Origin: an uncultured Anaerotruncus sp.
GTDB taxonomy: Bacteria > Bacillota > Clostridia > Oscillospirales > Ruminococcaceae
Assembly (NCBI RefSeq): GCF_902490045.1
Contig: NZ_CABUCJ010000149.1
Location: 1-5,121, forward strand
Length of the DNA stretch: 5,121 nt
Direction: 5' to 3'
The number at the start of each line of letters is the position of its first letter. Position 1 is the stretch's first letter. The notes below the pieces were generated by a model that ran no database searches, had not been told where the DNA came from, and saw only the letters and a list, made by a program, of their open reading frames with translations. This document shows positions 1 to 5,121 of this stretch, piece by piece. The position numbers and the translations under genes were made by a program.

Positions 1-1
1 G

Positions 2-397
2 GACGCGCCGGCCGGGGGCGTCGTGACCTCGCCGTTCGGCTGGCGGGAGCACCCCATCTCCGGCGCGGAGGACTTCCACCGGGGGGTGGACATCGCGGCG
101 GCTTCGGGCAGCGGCATCTATGCCTCGCTGCCGGGGCGGGTGGCGGAGGTGGACAGCTCCCCCATCTACGGCAACTACATCACGCTCGACCACGGCGGCG
201 GGCTGACGACCACCTACTGCCACTGCGATTCGATCGCCGCGCCGCTCGGCGCGAACCTGCGGCGGGGGGAGCTGGTCGCGCTGGTCGGCAGCACGGGCAT
301 CTCCACCGGGCCGCACGTCCACTTTGAAATCAGCAAGGACGGCCGGTACTACAACCCCGCGTGGGTGCTCGACGGGATGGATGCCGATGGAGTTTGA
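2..397 (+). CDS. M23 (LytM-type) metallopeptidase domain protein, 3' part only; probable SpoIVFA-position partner
   Basis: The reading frame is open from base 2 to a TGA at 395-397 (131 residues visible); the start and any signal or membrane segment lie upstream of the window. The sequence is a nearly complete M23 peptidase domain. It opens with the family hallmark TSPFGWREHP (26-55). Next come HRGVD, giving the zinc ligands His (77-79) and Asp (89-91), the TYCH histidine (221-223), and GPHVHFE with the HxH pair (314-316 and 320-322). All four expected positions are present, so the domain could be an active peptidoglycan endopeptidase. It overlaps the M50 protease gene by 11 bases, the arrangement of spoIVFA-spoIVFB. 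In Bacillus SpoIVFA tethers and inhibits SpoIVFB, so this protein may do the same; that role is inferred from position. The M23 family call is secure. Whether it is a true SpoIVFA orthologue cannot be settled without the N-terminus. Confidence 0.93.
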   Translation, partial: DAPAGGVVTSPFGWREHPISGAEDFHRGVDIAAASGSGIYASLPGRVAEVDSSPIYGNYITLDHGGGLTTTYCHCDSIAAPLGANLRRGELVALVGSTGISTGPHVHFEISKDGRYYNPAWVLDGMDADGV

Positions 398-953
398 GCG
401 GGGCGGGACGCGGTATTCCTTCACCTTCGGTTTTTTTACGGTGCTCGCGCTCTGGCTGCTCTGCGACCGCTCGGGGCTTGGGCTGCCCGCGCTGGGCGGC
501 GTGCTCGTGCACGAGGGCGGGCATATCCTCGTCATGCGTTTGACGGGCGCGCGGATTCTGGCCATGCGGTTCTGCGCGGTCGGGGTGCGGCTGGAGAAGC
601 GCGGCCTGCTTCCCTACGGCCGGGAGGAGGCCGTCTATCTCGGCGGCGTTGCGGCGAACCTGCTCGCCGCAGGTGTAAGCGTTCTTCTCTGCGGCTGGAA
701 CGGCTTTGCCGCCGTAAACCTGGCGCTCTGCGTCTTCAACCTCCTGCCGGTCGGCCGGCTGGACGGCGGGGTCCTGCTCGGGCTCGCCCTCTGCCGCGCG
801 GGGAAGCCCGAACGGGCCGCGTTCTGGCGGAAGCTCGCCGGGTTCATGGTGCTCACGCCCCTCTTCGCGGCGGCCCTCCTGCTGTTGCCGCGCGGCAACT
901 ATACGATGCTTTTGACCGCGCTCTATCTCGCGGCCACCCTTCTGCGGGAATAG
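387..953 (+). CDS. spoIVFB: SpoIVFB-like M50 site-2 intramembrane metalloprotease, short form without CBS domain
   Basis: This gene encodes a polytopic membrane zinc protease of 188 residues. The zinc motif HEGGH is at residues 42-46 (His42, Glu43, His46). The second M50 motif, NLLPVGRLDGG, is at residues 118-128 and supplies Asn118 and the third ligand Asp126. A Gly-rich GGVAAN segment lies between them. About five or six hydrophobic segments are visible, starting near residues 12-28 and ending near the C-terminus. Family knowledge: SpoIVFB cuts pro-SigK within the outer forespore membrane during sporulation. The ATG at 387 was chosen over the in-frame ATG at 381 because the weak ribosome-binding stretch GGGATGG (374-380) sits six bases before it. 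The start overlaps the end of the M23 gene by 11 bases, suggesting coupled translation. B. subtilis SpoIVFB is about 288 residues with a C-terminal CBS domain; this one stops just after the last hydrophobic segment. The M50 call is firm, while the SpoIVFB role rests on motifs plus neighbourhood. Confidence 0.9.
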   Translation: MEFERGGTRYSFTFGFFTVLALWLLCDRSGLGLPALGGVLVHEGGHILVMRLTGARILAMRFCAVGVRLEKRGLLPYGREEAVYLGGVAANLLAAGVSVLLCGWNGFAAVNLALCVFNLLPVGRLDGGVLLGLALCRAGKPERAAFWRKLAGFMVLTPLFAAALLLLPRGNYTMLLTALYLAATLLRE

Positions 954-956
954 GCG

Positions 957-1000
957 GAAGGCCCCTCCGGCAACGCCGGAGGGGCCTTCGGTTTGTGTTT
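957..1000 (+). terminator. Strong rho-independent terminator after the M23/M50 genes
   Basis: A perfect 15-bp inverted repeat (957-971 with 975-989, GC-rich core) closes on a three-base loop, AAC. It is followed by the T-rich tail GGTTTGTGTTT (990-1000). It begins three bases after the M50 stop codon. There is no T-run on the other side, so it works only for + strand transcription. It should end the sporulation-protease transcript and isolate the lipoprotein gene downstream. Confidence 0.9.
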
Positions 1001-1021
1001 GGGCGGGATGTGTGGTAAAAT
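993..1021 (+). promoter_or_regulatory. Candidate sigma-A-type promoter for the lipoprotein gene
   Basis: TTGTGT (993-998), a 17-base spacer and TAAAAT (1016-1021) resemble TTGACA/TATAAT. A TG at 1013-1014, one base before the -10, gives an extended -10 element. Predicted transcription starts near 1028, leaving a leader of about 157 bases. The -35 lies inside the T-rich tail of the preceding terminator. It is the best match I saw by eye between 954 and 1184. The -35 is weak, so this is a prediction only. Confidence 0.45.
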
Positions 1022-1026
1022 ACAGG

Positions 1027-1048
1027 AAAAAGCGGGGACCGCTTTTTT
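1027..1048 (+). other. Small hairpin with A-run/T-run flanks in the lipoprotein leader
   Basis: AAAAAGCGG (1027-1035) pairs with CCGCTTTTT (1039-1047) around a GGA loop. Because the T-run forms part of the stem and an A-run mirrors it, the structure could act as a weak terminator in either direction. If transcription begins near 1028 it would instead form a hairpin at the very 5' end of the mRNA. Another T-run follows at 1056-1061. The pairing is visible in the sequence, but its function is uncertain. Confidence 0.35.
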
Positions 1049-1172
1049 CGCAAAATTTTTTCTGACCGGATAAAAACCGCCGGGATGCGACACTGATTAG
1101 ATGCGAAATCCTGCGTTTATTTGGAAGATATGGACGGCGAGGGCCCGTGGCTGGCCGCCGTGAAATACCGCT

Positions 1173-1180
1173 GGGGGGGA
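1173..1180 (+). promoter_or_regulatory. Ribosome-binding site that fixes the lipoprotein start
   Basis: A purine run, GGGGGGGA, ends four bases before the ATG at 1185. A TTG directly before that ATG (1182) is also in frame. It would leave only one base after the purine run, so the ATG is the better start. Confidence 0.6.
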
Positions 1181-1184
1181 TTTG

Positions 1185-3494
1185 ATGAAACGATGGCTCT
1201 GCGTCCTGCTGGCGCTGGCGCTCTGCCTCTCGGCGGCGGGGTGCGTGCAGCCGCCCGTGGAGGGCCCCGCGCCCGCCAAGGAACCCGCGCGCCCCGCGCC
1301 GGAAAAGACGGACGACCCGCTCCTGCTCGCGATGGAAGCCGAGCTGACGGGCGCGCGTCCCGGCGACGTGCGCGTCGACCCGCCGGGCGAATACCAGCGG
1401 GTCAGGATGTCCCGCGCGCTGGTGGAGGGAATCGCGAACCTCCTGACCGTCTCGCCCTTTGAGCGGGTGGAGATGCGCTCCATCGAGGGGGAGGGCGATC
1501 TCGGCTACCAGCAGGTGAGCGTGCTGGGCGGCGGGAAGGTCTGTTCCCTCGAGCTGTTTCTCTGCGGGGAGAGCCACGCGCTGTACCCCGGAAAGACGGT
1601 GCTCTGGCTCCAGGTCGGGGAGGAGACGGGACAGTACCTGTTCGACGGGGCGGTCTACGACGATATCGCCCGGCTGGTCGGGAAAAACACCGTTCCCGAC
1701 GTCGTGAGCCTCGAGGGGGAGTTCCTCCCGCTCGATTCGCAGAATTCCGCTTCGCAGGACGCCTATCCGCGGGAGCTTCTCCAGCTCGGCGGAATCCTGC
1801 TGGTCCGCTGCGAGGACGCGGACGGAAAGGCGCTTTTCGAGGCGTTCGACACGTCGAGCGGGGAGGCGCTTTACGACTTTGCGTCGGAAACCGGGATCGA
1901 CCGGATGGAGAAGACCTCCTATAACGGCTGGGATTACCGCATCGTTCAGGAAAACGGCGTCGTCTCCTACCGCTCGGCCTCCGACCCGGAAAAATCCGAG
2001 GAGGTCAACCTCCCGCTCGCGCTGTGGCGGCGGCTGGAACAGCCGTGGACCGGCAGCTACGATCTCGACCCGGCGGCCGGCCTGGCCGTCTGCGCCGACG
2101 AAGAGGGGGTCTGGCTCAGCGGCCCGGGGGATACGGTGCGGCGGGCGCTCTCGTCCGACGGGCTTCCCGGGGTGCTCGGCGACCGCTATCCCGCCGACCT
2201 GCCCGGGGACTTCCCGAAGCCGCGTTATACGGAGCCCCGCCTGCACGGGGGCGGACGGATTCTCACCGCGGTGGTCACGATTCCCGGCTCCCAGTCGGAC
2301 TACGCCGCGCTGGCGGTCTGCGACCTGGCGGCGGGGACGACCGGCTATTACCGGAATTTCGGCGCGATGCGTTCGGGGACGGCCTATCCGGGCGACCTGA
2401 CCGTCGTGATGCGCTCCGACACGGTCGACACGGTGCTCGACCTCTCGACGGGCGAAACGCGGGAAAGCCCGGTCATGATCGACCGGGGGGTGCGGGAGCT
2501 CTACACCGCGGACTATGAAAATTACCTATCCGCGCGGTCCTCCCGCGCGGACGACGGGCAGAGCCTTGTGGAACTTGCCGCGTACGGGGAGGACAAGCCC
2601 CTCTTCACCGCGGCGGGCGGACAGTTCCATGTGGCGGGCGTCACGCCCGACTACGCGATCTGCCGCTACCGGGACGGGCAGCAGGCGGGAACCCTGCTGC
2701 TCCGGTGGAACCGCGCGGGCGCGCTGACGCTTCATTCTCTGCTCGCGGGAGAGACGGAGCGCGCGGGCGCGTCCCCGATCGACGCCTACGGAACGGGAGA
2801 CGCCGTGGCCATCCTGGCCCGCGCGGCGGACGGAAGCTGGTTCGTCGAATCGTTCGACGCGAAGACGGGCCGCAGCTTCGGGGACGGCGTCCGGCTCGGC
2901 CGGGAGACGCGCCCCGTCGCGCTCGCGCCCGCCTACGACCGGGCGGGGTATGACTACCGTCTGCTCACCGCCGAATCGGTGCTCTACGGGAAGTTCGGGC
3001 AGCAGCTTCCCGAGGAGGAATACACCCTGCCCGACCGCATCGCCACCGCGCTGCTCCCGGACGACGGCTCCTTCGACCTCTCGGGGGAGACGATCGCCTA
3101 CGCGGCGGAAGACGGTGTCTGGACCGCCCGCGCGGACGGCACGGGGGAACAGCTCCGGCTCCCCAACCGGGAGATCGGCCAGCGGACGGACAACATCCCC
3201 GCGCGCTACGCCTTTCCCCGACTGATGGGCGGCGGGCGCTTCCTCGTCGGGATGCAGGCGATCCTGGGCGGCGAGACCATCTACTGCGGATTCACCGTCC
3301 TGGACCTTGCCACCGGGGAGAAGACGGAGGTTTTCGATCCGGACGGCAATTACCCGGGCGGCGTCCTCTACCCGAACGACTATACGGTCGGGCTGCGGCA
3401 GGGGGAGACGGTCGACTATTACTCCCTGCCCGACCTGCGGCGCGCGGCCGGGCCGAACGAGCCCTATCCAAGCGAGGCCTACCGCTTCGCATAG
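1185..3494 (+). CDS. Large putative secreted lipoprotein with a duplicated propeller-like region, function unknown
   Basis: The product is 769 residues long and I do not recognise a named family. A type II signal peptide is clear: basic MKRW, a hydrophobic stretch (residues 5-16), then lipobox AAGC with the lipidated Cys20. A Pro/Ala/Glu-rich linker follows (about 21-45), typical of proteins held off the membrane. Residues about 46-165 form a mixed alpha/beta-looking segment ending in a YLFDGAVYDDIARL pattern. Residues about 202-425 and 538-752 are two related copies separated by an unrelated-looking stretch (about 426-530). The copies carry strand-like units with DLATGE, EDGVW and GGGR turns, which suggests WD/TolB/DPP-style beta-propeller blades; the fold is inferred. 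No catalytic motif is visible. It probably sits on the outer face of the cytoplasmic membrane and may bind a ligand or partner. The gene is flanked by two terminators and looks monocistronic. Codon choice is GC-rich like its neighbours, so there is no sign of recent transfer. Confidence 0.85.
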   Translation: MKRWLCVLLALALCLSAAGCVQPPVEGPAPAKEPARPAPEKTDDPLLLAMEAELTGARPGDVRVDPPGEYQRVRMSRALVEGIANLLTVSPFERVEMRSIEGEGDLGYQQVSVLGGGKVCSLELFLCGESHALYPGKTVLWLQVGEETGQYLFDGAVYDDIARLVGKNTVPDVVSLEGEFLPLDSQNSASQDAYPRELLQLGGILLVRCEDADGKALFEAFDTSSGEALYDFASETGIDRMEKTSYNGWDYRIVQENGVVSYRSASDPEKSEEVNLPLALWRRLEQPWTGSYDLDPAAGLAVCADEEGVWLSGPGDTVRRALSSDGLPGVLGDRYPADLPGDFPKPRYTEPRLHGGGRILTAVVTIPGSQSDYAALAVCDLAAGTTGYYRNFGAMRSGTAYPGDLTVVMRSDTVDTVLDLSTGETRESPVMIDRGVRELYTADYENYLSARSSRADDGQSLVELAAYGEDKPLFTAAGGQFHVAGVTPDYAICRYRDGQQAGTLLLRWNRAGALTLHSLLAGETERAGASPIDAYGTGDAVAILARAADGSWFVESFDAKTGRSFGDGVRLGRETRPVALAPAYDRAGYDYRLLTAESVLYGKFGQQLPEEEYTLPDRIATALLPDDGSFDLSGETIAYAAEDGVWTARADGTGEQLRLPNREIGQRTDNIPARYAFPRLMGGGRFLVGMQAILGGETIYCGFTVLDLATGEKTEVFDPDGNYPGGVLYPNDYTVGLRQGETVDYYSLPDLRRAAGPNEPYPSEAYRFA
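1788..2459 (+). repeat. Internal duplication copy 1 of the lipoprotein (residues about 202-425)
   Basis: At the protein level this segment lines up in order with the later copy. Landmark blocks are FDTSSGE (from residue 221), WDYRIVQENGV, DEEGVW, PRLHGGGRIL (from residue 351), AVCDLAAGTT, and a YPGDLTVVM block followed by VLDLSTGE. The offset to the second copy is about 327-336 residues and changes only by small gaps. The match is protein-level only; I see no long DNA identity, so the duplication is old. Boundaries are approximate. Confidence 0.65.
2796..3440 (+). repeat. Internal duplication copy 2 of the lipoprotein (residues about 538-752)
   Basis: Blocks matching copy 1 occur in the same order: FDAKTGR (from residue 557), YDYRLLTAESV, SFDLSGE, AEDGVW, PRLMGGGRFL (from residue 678), TVLDLATGEK, and a YPNDYTVGL block followed by YYSLPDL. 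The best-conserved part runs from the SFDL block to the PRL-GGGR block. Each copy is long enough for several propeller blades or one half of a larger propeller. Boundaries are approximate. Confidence 0.65.
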
Positions 3495-3495
3495 C

Positions 3496-3524
3496 TTGCA
3501 ATTACCCCCCATTTCATGTAAAAT
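3496..3524 (+). promoter_or_regulatory. Sigma-A-type promoter for the radical SAM gene, overlapping the terminator
   Basis: TTGCAA (3496-3501), exactly 17 bases, then TAAAAT (3519-3524). These match the consensus hexamers at four and five of six positions. The -10 spans the loop and right arm of the terminator hairpin that ends the lipoprotein gene. Predicted transcription begins near 3531, just past the hairpin, giving a leader of about 27 bases. The -10 hexamer and spacer length are the same as in the candidate promoter at 993-1021. Confidence 0.55.
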
Positions 3525-3539
3525 GGGGGGTAGCTTTTT
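3503..3539 (+). terminator. Rho-independent terminator of the lipoprotein gene
   Basis: TACCCCCCATTT (3503-3514) pairs perfectly with AAATGGGGGGTA (3521-3532) around a six-base loop, CATGTA. GC and five T residues (3535-3539) follow. It starts nine bases after the lipoprotein stop codon. No T-run is present on the other strand, so it is directional. Confidence 0.85.
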
Positions 3540-3546
3540 GAGAGGA
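3540..3546 (+). promoter_or_regulatory. Ribosome-binding site of the radical SAM gene
   Basis: GAGAGGA lies 11 bases before the ATG at 3558. The spacing is a little long. The other in-frame ATG (3546) overlaps this motif and could not use it, so the motif supports 3558. Confidence 0.5.
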
Positions 3547-3557
3547 TGTTTCAAATC

Positions 3558-5121
3558 ATGAATGTGAAAAAGGCGCTCGAACGGGTGCTTTTGCAGGTAC
3601 AGAAGCCCGCGCGCTACACCGGCGGGGAGCTCGGGAGCATCGTGAAGGACCCGGCGAAGGTGGACGTGCGGTTCGCCTTCTGCTTTCCCGACCTCTATGA
3701 GGTGGGGATGTCCCACCTCGGCATGAAAATACTCTACTCGCTGATGAACGAGCGGGAGGATGTCTGGTGCGAGCGGGTGTTCGCGCCGGGCGACGACCTG
3801 GAGCGGCTGATGCGGAAGCACGGGATCCCCCTCTTCGGGCTCGAGAGCCTTGACGCGATCACCGATTTCGACTTCATCGGCTTTACGCTGCAATATGAGC
3901 TGAGCTTCACCGCCATCCTCAACATGCTCGACCTCGCGGGGCTGCCGGTGCGCTCCAAGGACCGCCCCGGCCTTTCGCCGCTTGTCGTGGCGGGAGGGCC
4001 CTGCGCCTGCAATCCCGAGCCGATCTCGGCGTTCATCGACCTGTTTATCCTCGGCGAGGGGGAGGAGGTCAACCTCGAGCTGATCGACCTCTACCAGACC
4101 GCCAAGCGGGAGGGCTGGGACAAGGGGGCCTTCCTGCGCCGCGCCGCACGGATCGGGGGCGTCTACGTCCCCTCCCTCTACGACGTGAGCTACCGGGAGG
4201 ACGGCACGATCGAAGCCGTCACCCCGCGGGAGGGCGCGCCCGCCCGGGTGCTGAAACGGATCGTCAGGGATTTTGACGGCGTCTACTACCCGAAGGATTT
4301 CGTCGTGCCCTTCACCGAGACGGTGCACGACCGCGCGATGGTCGAGGTGCTGCGCGGGTGCATCCGCGGGTGCCGGTTCTGCCAGGCGGGCTTCCTCTAC
4401 CGCCCGCTGCGCGAAAAGCGTCACGCCACCCTCGACCGGCAGGCGCACGACCTCTGCGACCACACCGGCTACGACGAGGTGTCGCTCACGAGCCTTTCGA
4501 CGAGCGACTACTCCGAGCTTGAGCCGCTTTTGAACGACATGCTGTCCTGGACCGAGCGGGACGCGGTCAACATCGCGCTGCCGTCGCTCCGGGTGGACAA
4601 CTTCTCCAGGGAGCTGGTCGAACGGATCGCGGCGGTGCGCAAATCCTCCCTCACCTTCGCGCCCGAGGCGGGGACCCAGCGGCTGCGGAACGTCATCAAC
4701 AAGAACGTCTCCGAGGAGGAGGTGCTGCGCACCTGCCGCACCGCCTTCGAGGGGGGCTACAGCAATGTGAAGCTCTATTTCATGATGGGGCTCCCCACCG
4801 AGACGGACGAGGATATCGCAGGCATCATCCACCTCGCGCAGAAGGTGGTCGACATGTTCTACCGCCTGCCCGACCGCCCCAAGGGGCGGGGGGTCAGCGT
4901 GACCGTGTCGGTGGCCTGCTTCGTGCCGAAGCCGTTCACCCCCTTCGAATTCGAGCCGCAGGACACACGGGAGGAGCTGCGGAGGAAGCAGCGCATCCTG
5001 CTCGACACGGTGAAAAGCAAAAAGATCACCGTCAAATACCACGACAGCCCCACGAGCTTTCTCGAAGCGGTGCTCGCGCGCGGCGACCGGCGGCTCTGCC
5101 CCGTCGTCGAATACGCCTGGC
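3558..5121 (+). CDS. TIGR03960-type radical SAM protein with N-terminal B12-binding-like domain (3' end outside window)
   Basis: The frame stays open from the ATG at 3558 to the window edge (521 residues seen, no stop). The start gives MNVKKALERVLLQVQKPARY, the usual opening of this family. Residues about 30-190 resemble the Rossmann-like cobalamin-binding domain found ahead of many radical SAM enzymes. The radical SAM core follows, with CIRGCRFC placing the [4Fe-4S] ligands at Cys268, Cys272 and Cys275. Later signature blocks are LPSLRVDNFS, FAPEAGTQRLR (Glu370), LYFMMGLPTET and FVPKPFTPF (455-463). The enzyme class is therefore clear: reductive cleavage of S-adenosylmethionine to start radical chemistry, in the cytosol. 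The substrate is not known to me. In Clostridia this gene usually precedes a DUF2344 protein, RNase E/G and rplU-rpmA, and often follows M23/M50 genes as here, so a link to tRNA or ribosome maturation is a guess from context. Most of the protein is probably present; family members are roughly 600 residues. Confidence 0.92.
   Translation, partial: MNVKKALERVLLQVQKPARYTGGELGSIVKDPAKVDVRFAFCFPDLYEVGMSHLGMKILYSLMNEREDVWCERVFAPGDDLERLMRKHGIPLFGLESLDAITDFDFIGFTLQYELSFTAILNMLDLAGLPVRSKDRPGLSPLVVAGGPCACNPEPISAFIDLFILGEGEEVNLELIDLYQTAKREGWDKGAFLRRAARIGGVYVPSLYDVSYREDGTIEAVTPREGAPARVLKRIVRDFDGVYYPKDFVVPFTETVHDRAMVEVLRGCIRGCRFCQAGFLYRPLREKRHATLDRQAHDLCDHTGYDEVSLTSLSTSDYSELEPLLNDMLSWTERDAVNIALPSLRVDNFSRELVERIAAVRKSSLTFAPEAGTQRLRNVINKNVSEEEVLRTCRTAFEGGYSNVKLYFMMGLPTETDEDIAGIIHLAQKVVDMFYRLPDRPKGRGVSVTVSVACFVPKPFTPFEFEPQDTREELRRKQRILLDTVKSKKITVKYHDSPTSFLEAVLARGDRRLCPVVEYAW

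Noticed and set aside
324..386. Longer N-terminus for the M50 protease starting at TTG 324
   Set aside because: It would overlap the conserved HxH end of the M23 gene. The extra residues are basic and unlike the family, and there is a better-placed ATG at 387.
1084..1106. Direct repeat GATGCGA (1084-1090 and 1100-1106) as a possible operator
   Set aside because: It is only seven bases long, with no symmetry and no second example in the window, so chance is a sufficient explanation.
1101..1163. A 20-codon frame with three Trp codons in the lipoprotein leader, resembling an attenuator leader peptide
   Set aside because: There is no ribosome-binding site before the ATG at 1101, no terminator/antiterminator pair follows it, and the downstream gene has no link to tryptophan.
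954..1184. Possible riboswitch or other structured RNA in the first intergenic gap
   Set aside because: I found only the terminator and one small hairpin. No known riboswitch core or T-box motif was recognised.
1121..1462. Frame overlapping the start of the lipoprotein gene, beginning at TTG 1121
   Set aside because: Most of it is an out-of-frame reading of the lipoprotein with an Ala/Arg/Gly-rich product. It has no ribosome-binding site or domain.
330..2246. Long open frame on the minus strand (about 638 codons)
   Set aside because: It runs antisense across the end of the M23 gene, the M50 gene, both hairpins and half the lipoprotein. The product is low-complexity, rich in Arg/Pro/Glu/His, with no recognisable domain. 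Such frames are common opposite GC-rich genes.
3546..3557. Alternative in-frame ATG at 3546 for the radical SAM gene
   Set aside because: It overlaps the only ribosome-binding motif, and family members begin at the equivalent of the ATG at 3558.
2526..5042. Long open frame on the minus strand (about 838 codons)
   Set aside because: It lies antisense to the lipoprotein and to the radical SAM gene, whose + strand frame has clear motifs. It crosses the intergenic terminator and shows no domain. It is an effect of high GC.

Overview
The window is GC-rich throughout, apart from two short AT-rich intergenic gaps. All supported genes lie on the + strand. They are the 3' end of an M23 (LytM-type) peptidase gene, a small M50 site-2 protease gene of the SpoIVFB type, a large putative lipoprotein gene, and the 5' two-thirds or more of a TIGR03960-type radical SAM gene. 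An M23 and M50 pair next to this radical SAM protein is the arrangement found in spore-forming Clostridia, where the cluster usually continues to a DUF2344 protein, ribonuclease E/G and ribosomal proteins L21 and L27. The lipobox protein also fits a Gram-positive host. My inference is a high-GC member of the Clostridia, perhaps Oscillospiraceae-like. No rRNA or marker gene in the window confirms this.

Layout. Positions 2-397 hold the M23 domain with all its zinc-site residues, and the gene start lies outside the window. It overlaps the M50 gene (387-953) by 11 bases, so the two are probably translationally coupled, as in a SpoIVFA/SpoIVFB pair. A strong intrinsic terminator (957-1000) closes this unit. 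A promoter-like element follows at once (993-1021) and leads into the lipoprotein gene (1185-3494). That gene encodes a 769-residue secreted, lipid-anchored protein that I cannot assign to a family. It contains two copies of a segment of about 220 residues that look like beta-propeller halves. A second intrinsic terminator (3503-3539) ends it, and a good sigma-A-type promoter (3496-3524) is laid over that same hairpin. The radical SAM gene (3558 to beyond the window end) follows.

How the parts fit. The M23/M50 pair probably acts in the engulfed forespore membrane, releasing a mother-cell sigma factor (SigK in Bacillus) by intramembrane proteolysis. The radical SAM protein is cytosolic, and its exact reaction is not known to me. 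The lipoprotein gene is bounded by terminators and looks like a single-gene transcription unit placed inside an otherwise conserved cluster. I found no mobile element, CRISPR array, tRNA, rRNA or riboswitch. Nothing here amounts to a clearly new multi-gene system. The most unusual items are the duplicated lipoprotein and the terminator/promoter overlap.
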